A DNA stretch of 15,808 bases from Anaerolineae bacterium (GTDB lineage Bacteria; Chloroflexota; Anaerolineae; Anaerolineales; Villigracilaceae). Numbering within the stretch: the stretch's first letter is position 1; each line of letters opens with the position of its first letter. Under the pieces are notes generated by a model. That model saw only the letters and a program-made list of their open reading frames with translations, did not search any database and was not told the origin of the DNA. Made by a program: the position numbers and the translations under genes. The DNA lies in assembly GCA_003484265.1 (NCBI GenBank), contig DNDO01000120.1:6806-22613 (forward strand), in the 5' to 3' direction. Below, in pieces: positions 13,572 through 15,808 of the stretch.

Positions 13572-14348
13572 ATGACGTTAACAGACCCTTTCATTCAATC
13601 CGTCCTCAAAAAAGTTGACTCACCCAATGTCGTTGGTGTTGGTATCGTGGGCAGTTACGCGCGCGGAGAAGAATCTAAATACAGCGACGTGGATTTTGAT
13701 ATCTTTGTCGACAAGATGCCAGAGGATCAATATGACCGCTACACGTTGCGTCATTGGGACGATAAACTCGTCAGCTTGAAATATACATTGCTTGCCGACG
13801 AGCGTTCTGCGTTGACCAATCCGCGGCGAGCGATCTGGGCGGTGCCGGGTTTGACCGGGATGAATATCATCCTTGATAAAAACGGCGCATTGAAAGATTT
13901 GAAGAAACAGGCGCAGAAATTTGACTGGTCGCTGTTGCAGGCTGATGCAGATGAGTATGCGGCAGAACAGGTGATGCATTGCGCGGAGGAAATCCATAAA
14001 GTGTTGAGCGGTCTGACACGCGGGCATGAATCGACGGTCCTTTATGCAGCGTGGGGATTGGTGTCGAATATCCTTGAGGCGGTAGCGGTGCAGAGGGGGC
14101 TGATGATCGTCAGCGAAAACCGCTATTTTGATCTGATTCAGGAATCGGTGGGGCGTGATACGAAGTGGGTCAGTGCTTTTCGCACCGCGTGGGGGCTCGA
14201 CTCCACGTCGTCGCAATATCAATCACGCGGTGCAGGCGCATTAACGTTATATCGTCTTACCGCGGCAATGTTCGACGGGTTGATCCCTGGGAAGCATCGC
14301 GATGTTGTGACGCATACATTGCGGCTCATCAAGGAGGCTGGTTACTAA
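13572..14348 (+). CDS. Nucleotidyltransferase (Pol-beta superfamily, MNT-type N-terminus)
   Basis: A 258-residue protein with a nucleotidyltransferase N-terminus. VGSYARGEESKYSDVDFDIF (26-45) carries the G27-S28 loop and the metal-binding D39-x-D41 pair, with D43 two residues further on. Such enzymes transfer an NMP to a protein, RNA or antibiotic hydroxyl. The remaining 200 residues are helical (an HEPN- or ANT-like helical bundle is possible), with one conserved-looking segment, TVLYAAWGLVSNILEAVAV. I cannot name the substrate; it is longer than stand-alone MNT antitoxins, so an antitoxin role is unlikely. The ATG has no obvious Shine-Dalgarno, and AT-rich sequence precedes it. The stop overlaps the ATG of the endonuclease III gene by one base (TAATG), so the two are translationally coupled. 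Confidence 0.83.
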   Translation: MTLTDPFIQSVLKKVDSPNVVGVGIVGSYARGEESKYSDVDFDIFVDKMPEDQYDRYTLRHWDDKLVSLKYTLLADERSALTNPRRAIWAVPGLTGMNIILDKNGALKDLKKQAQKFDWSLLQADADEYAAEQVMHCAEEIHKVLSGLTRGHESTVLYAAWGLVSNILEAVAVQRGLMIVSENRYFDLIQESVGRDTKWVSAFRTAWGLDSTSSQYQSRGAGALTLYRLTAAMFDGLIPGKHRDVVTHTLRLIKEAGY

Positions 14349-15031
14349 TGAGCAAACTGGCGCAACGCGCGGTGAAGGTTCACGAAAAGTTACTTGATTT
14401 TTATGGCGAGCCGATATGGCGTAATCCATTGCCCGCCATCGACGAATTGGTTTCGACCATCCTTTCACAGAACACAAACGATGTGAACCGTGATCGCGGC
14501 TTCGACGCGCTGCGGGAAAAGTTCCCCACATGGGAGGAAGTACGCGATGCCAACGCGGACGACGTGATCGATGCGATCCGCGTTGCAGGGCTGGCAAATC
14601 AAAAAGGACCGCGCATTCAACAGGTCTTAAAAGCCATCACGAAGGAACGCGGAAATTTGGATTTATCTTTTCTCAAAGAAATGTCAGTGGATGAAGCACG
14701 TAATTGGCTGACTAAATTCAATGGCGTGGGACCGAAAACCGCCGCAATTGTCCTATGCTTTTCATTGGACATGCCCGCCTTCCCCGTGGATACGCATGTC
14801 TTCCGCGTGACGGGACGCATCGGACTCCACCCGGAGCGGATGTCTGTTGAGCAGGCACATCCTCATTTGGAATCCCTATTCCCGCCCGAAACGTATTATG
14901 CGGGACATTTGAATATCATCAGGCTCGGACGCGAAATTTGCACCGCGCGCAAGGCGATGTGTGAGAAGTGTCCCCTTGTAAAGTTATGTGATTTTGGAAA
15001 AACAACCATGTCATTGCGAGCCCGAGCGTAG
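14348..15031 (+). CDS. nth: Endonuclease III-like DNA glycosylase/AP lyase
   Basis: A base-excision repair enzyme that removes oxidised pyrimidines and cuts the abasic site. The 227-residue protein shows the HhH-GPD fold: STILSQNTNDVNRDRGFDAL (36-55), helix-hairpin-helix FNGVGPKTAAIV (124-135) with lyase Lys130, and catalytic Asp148 in FPVDTHVFRV. A complete [4Fe-4S] loop C-x6-C-x2-C-x5-C is formed by C198, C205, C208 and C214. The start is ATG 14348, overlapping the preceding stop; upstream in-frame sequence belongs to the nucleotidyltransferase gene in another frame. The last seven residues (MSLRARA) and the TAG are encoded by the palindromic repeat at 15010-15050, so the repeat has overwritten the gene's end. 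Whether it is a true Nth or a related HhH-GPD paralogue cannot be settled by eye. Confidence 0.92.
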   Translation: MSKLAQRAVKVHEKLLDFYGEPIWRNPLPAIDELVSTILSQNTNDVNRDRGFDALREKFPTWEEVRDANADDVIDAIRVAGLANQKGPRIQQVLKAITKERGNLDLSFLKEMSVDEARNWLTKFNGVGPKTAAIVLCFSLDMPAFPVDTHVFRVTGRIGLHPERMSVEQAHPHLESLFPPETYYAGHLNIIRLGREICTARKAMCEKCPLVKLCDFGKTTMSLRARA

Positions 15032-15050
15032 CGAGTGGCGAAGCAATGAC
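15010..15050. repeat. 41-bp palindromic repeat with GTCATTGC ends
   Basis: Perfect 8-base inverted ends, GTCATTGC (15010-15017) and GCAATGAC (15043-15050), enclose GAGCCCGAGCGTAGCGAGTGGCGAA, which itself contains small GAGC/GCGA units. It shares ends and the GCGAAGCA core with the repeat at 6967-7056. Its left part codes for the C-terminus and stop of nth. It lies between two converging genes and may form a hairpin in both transcripts. Confidence 0.75.
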
Positions 15051-15056
15051 ACGAGG

Positions 15057-15386
15057 TTACCGATTATCCCCGTCTCCCTTAATTTTCCCTCTTTCCAACC
15101 TATCCATCAATTTGCCAATATTATATTCAGCGATCTCGTCGAGCGACAAACCCAACTCGGTGGCGACCTGCGCGAGATACCACAGCACATCGCCAAGTTC
15201 GGCTTTCAGCGCATCGCGAGTTTCCTCGTTGATCTCCCCATCTTTATCGCGGAACACTTTCTTGATCTTGCCCGCCACTTCGCCCGCTTCGTTGACGAGT
15301 CCCAGGGTGGGATAGATGACAGAATGCCCAATGGCGGGGTACTTTGCGGTCATGCGCGATTTGGTTTGGTAGTCGTTGAAGTTCAT
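15057..15386 (-). CDS. MazG-like nucleotide pyrophosphohydrolase
   Basis: A 109-residue all-alpha NTP pyrophosphohydrolase of the MazG-like superfamily, which converts (d)NTPs to NMPs and pyrophosphate, usually as house-cleaning of damaged or excess nucleotides. The metal-binding pattern is present: GLVNEAGEVAGKIKKV, with E33-x-x-E36, and later E63-x-x-D66 in KAELGDVLWYLAQVA. One domain only, unlike full-length two-domain MazG. The start is ATG 15386 with GAGGA eight bases upstream; the frame extends to 15470, but those residues overlap the upstream gene. It lies 25 bases after the luciferase-like gene on the same strand, so probably in one operon. It converges on nth with 25 bases between the stops. 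Confidence 0.92.
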   Translation of the reverse strand: MNFNDYQTKSRMTAKYPAIGHSVIYPTLGLVNEAGEVAGKIKKVFRDKDGEINEETRDALKAELGDVLWYLAQVATELGLSLDEIAEYNIGKLMDRLERGKIKGDGDNR

Positions 15387-15411
15387 TGATGGTTCCTCAA
15401 ATATAATATGA

Positions 15412-15808
15412 TCATAGAAGAAACTTTTTCGCCAGCGCATTCCACCACTCATCTCTCTCCCCAGCCACAAAGGGACTGTACAGAGTCAGCCGGTCAGCGA
15501 TGCCTTCGTAGCGCTCCTTCAAATCGTCTGCTAATTTGTCTTCTTCTGTTATCAAACAAAATTCACTGAGCATCTCATCAGTGATGAGCATCGGCATCTC
15601 AGCCCATTCGCCTTTTGCCGCATGCTTGGACAATGTCTCTGAGACGCCGCTCCAGCCGTGGGTGTCCATGACAGAGCGGTAGGAGGGAGTGGATGCGTAG
15701 AATGCGATTTGCGCGCGGGCGAAGTTCATCTCTTCAGGTGTGGTCGCGATAAAGGCGGTCGCTGAAACAGAGATGTCCTCGCGGTTGCGATTGTTCTTCT
15801 TCAACCCT
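15412..15808 (-). CDS. Luciferase-like (F420-type LLM) oxidoreductase, C-terminal part, cut by window end
   Basis: The reading frame is open through the window edge, so only the last 131 residues are seen and the N-terminus lies beyond 15808. The segment DISVSATAFIATTPEE..., then ARAQIAFYASTPSYRSVMD, HGWSG, and later LADDLKERYEGIADRLTLYSPF, matches the C-terminal half of luciferase-like monooxygenase family enzymes, especially the TIGR03617-type F420-dependent group. These are TIM-barrel flavin or F420 oxidoreductases. The substrate is unknown and the cofactor is inferred from the subgroup resemblance only. The TTG at 15804 is not a start: codons continue upstream of it. Confidence 0.8.
   Translation of the reverse strand, partial: GLKKNNRNREDISVSATAFIATTPEEMNFARAQIAFYASTPSYRSVMDTHGWSGVSETLSKHAAKGEWAEMPMLITDEMLSEFCLITEEDKLADDLKERYEGIADRLTLYSPFVAGERDEWWNALAKKFLL

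Noticed and set aside
13620..14222. 200-codon minus-strand frame opposite the nucleotidyltransferase
   Set aside because: The plus-strand frame carries the GS...DxD motif and is coupled to nth; the antisense frame is Arg/His/Gln-rich shadow sequence.
13572..15031. Nucleotidyltransferase plus next gene as an MNT/HEPN toxin-antitoxin pair
   Set aside because: The partner is clearly an endonuclease III-type glycosylase with an Fe-S loop, and the nucleotidyltransferase is much longer than MNT antitoxins.

Overview
The window reads as ordinary bacterial chromosome of about half G+C. It most resembles a member of the Chloroflexota, class Anaerolineae. That assignment is my inference from gene content: a lipoprotein with a Thr/Pro-rich linker and an NBR1-type Ig-like domain, a bacterial translin-family protein beside a DUF3467 protein and SSB, a protein with a cyclic-nucleotide-binding domain plus two PH-like domains, a luciferase-like F420-type oxidoreductase, and short intergenic palindromes carrying GTCATTG...CAATGAC ends. 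No rRNA, tRNA, CRISPR array, transposase or phage gene is visible.

Region 1 (184-2374, minus strand) is a compact operon, read in the order ssb, DUF3467 protein, translin/TRAX-like protein, two-helix membrane protein. The last two genes are separated by only three bases and lie in the same frame. This is the most interesting block: a single-stranded-DNA-binding protein co-transcribed with a relative of the eukaryotic C3PO RNase that keeps the acidic active-site pattern.

Region 2 (2375-5659) holds a divergent plus-strand lipoprotein (2709-3662) and a convergent minus-strand sulfatase (3721-5199). They share a 17-bp perfect bidirectional terminator hairpin. A 460-base gap upstream of the sulfatase contains only small open frames that may be gene debris.

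Region 3 (5660-8852, minus strand) contains a flippase-like membrane protein of the lysylphosphatidylglycerol-synthase-TM/UPF0104 family, a response regulator with a helical C-terminal extension, and an FAD-dependent amine-oxidase-fold oxidoreductase. A 90-bp palindromic repeat sits between the last two.

Region 4 (8927-15031, plus strand) is a long co-directional run: PRX-like redoxin, CNB/PH-PH membrane protein, peptide deformylase (def), GNAT acetyltransferase, recF, nucleotidyltransferase, endonuclease III-like protein (nth). Two gene pairs overlap by one base (TAATG). Two intergenic hairpin repeats flank recF. A third palindromic repeat supplies the last codons and stop of nth. It is mainly a housekeeping set for DNA repair, N-terminal protein processing and redox.

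Region 5 (15057 to the window end, minus strand) has a MazG-like NTP pyrophosphohydrolase and the C-terminal part of a luciferase-like oxidoreductase that runs off the window.

Several genes (8852 minus, 8927 plus, 9449 plus) have no Shine-Dalgarno but carry a -10-like hexamer 6-7 bases before the start codon, which suggests leaderless mRNAs. The start codons given here are trimmed from the longest open frames where a ribosome binding site, family length or repeat overlap supports it.
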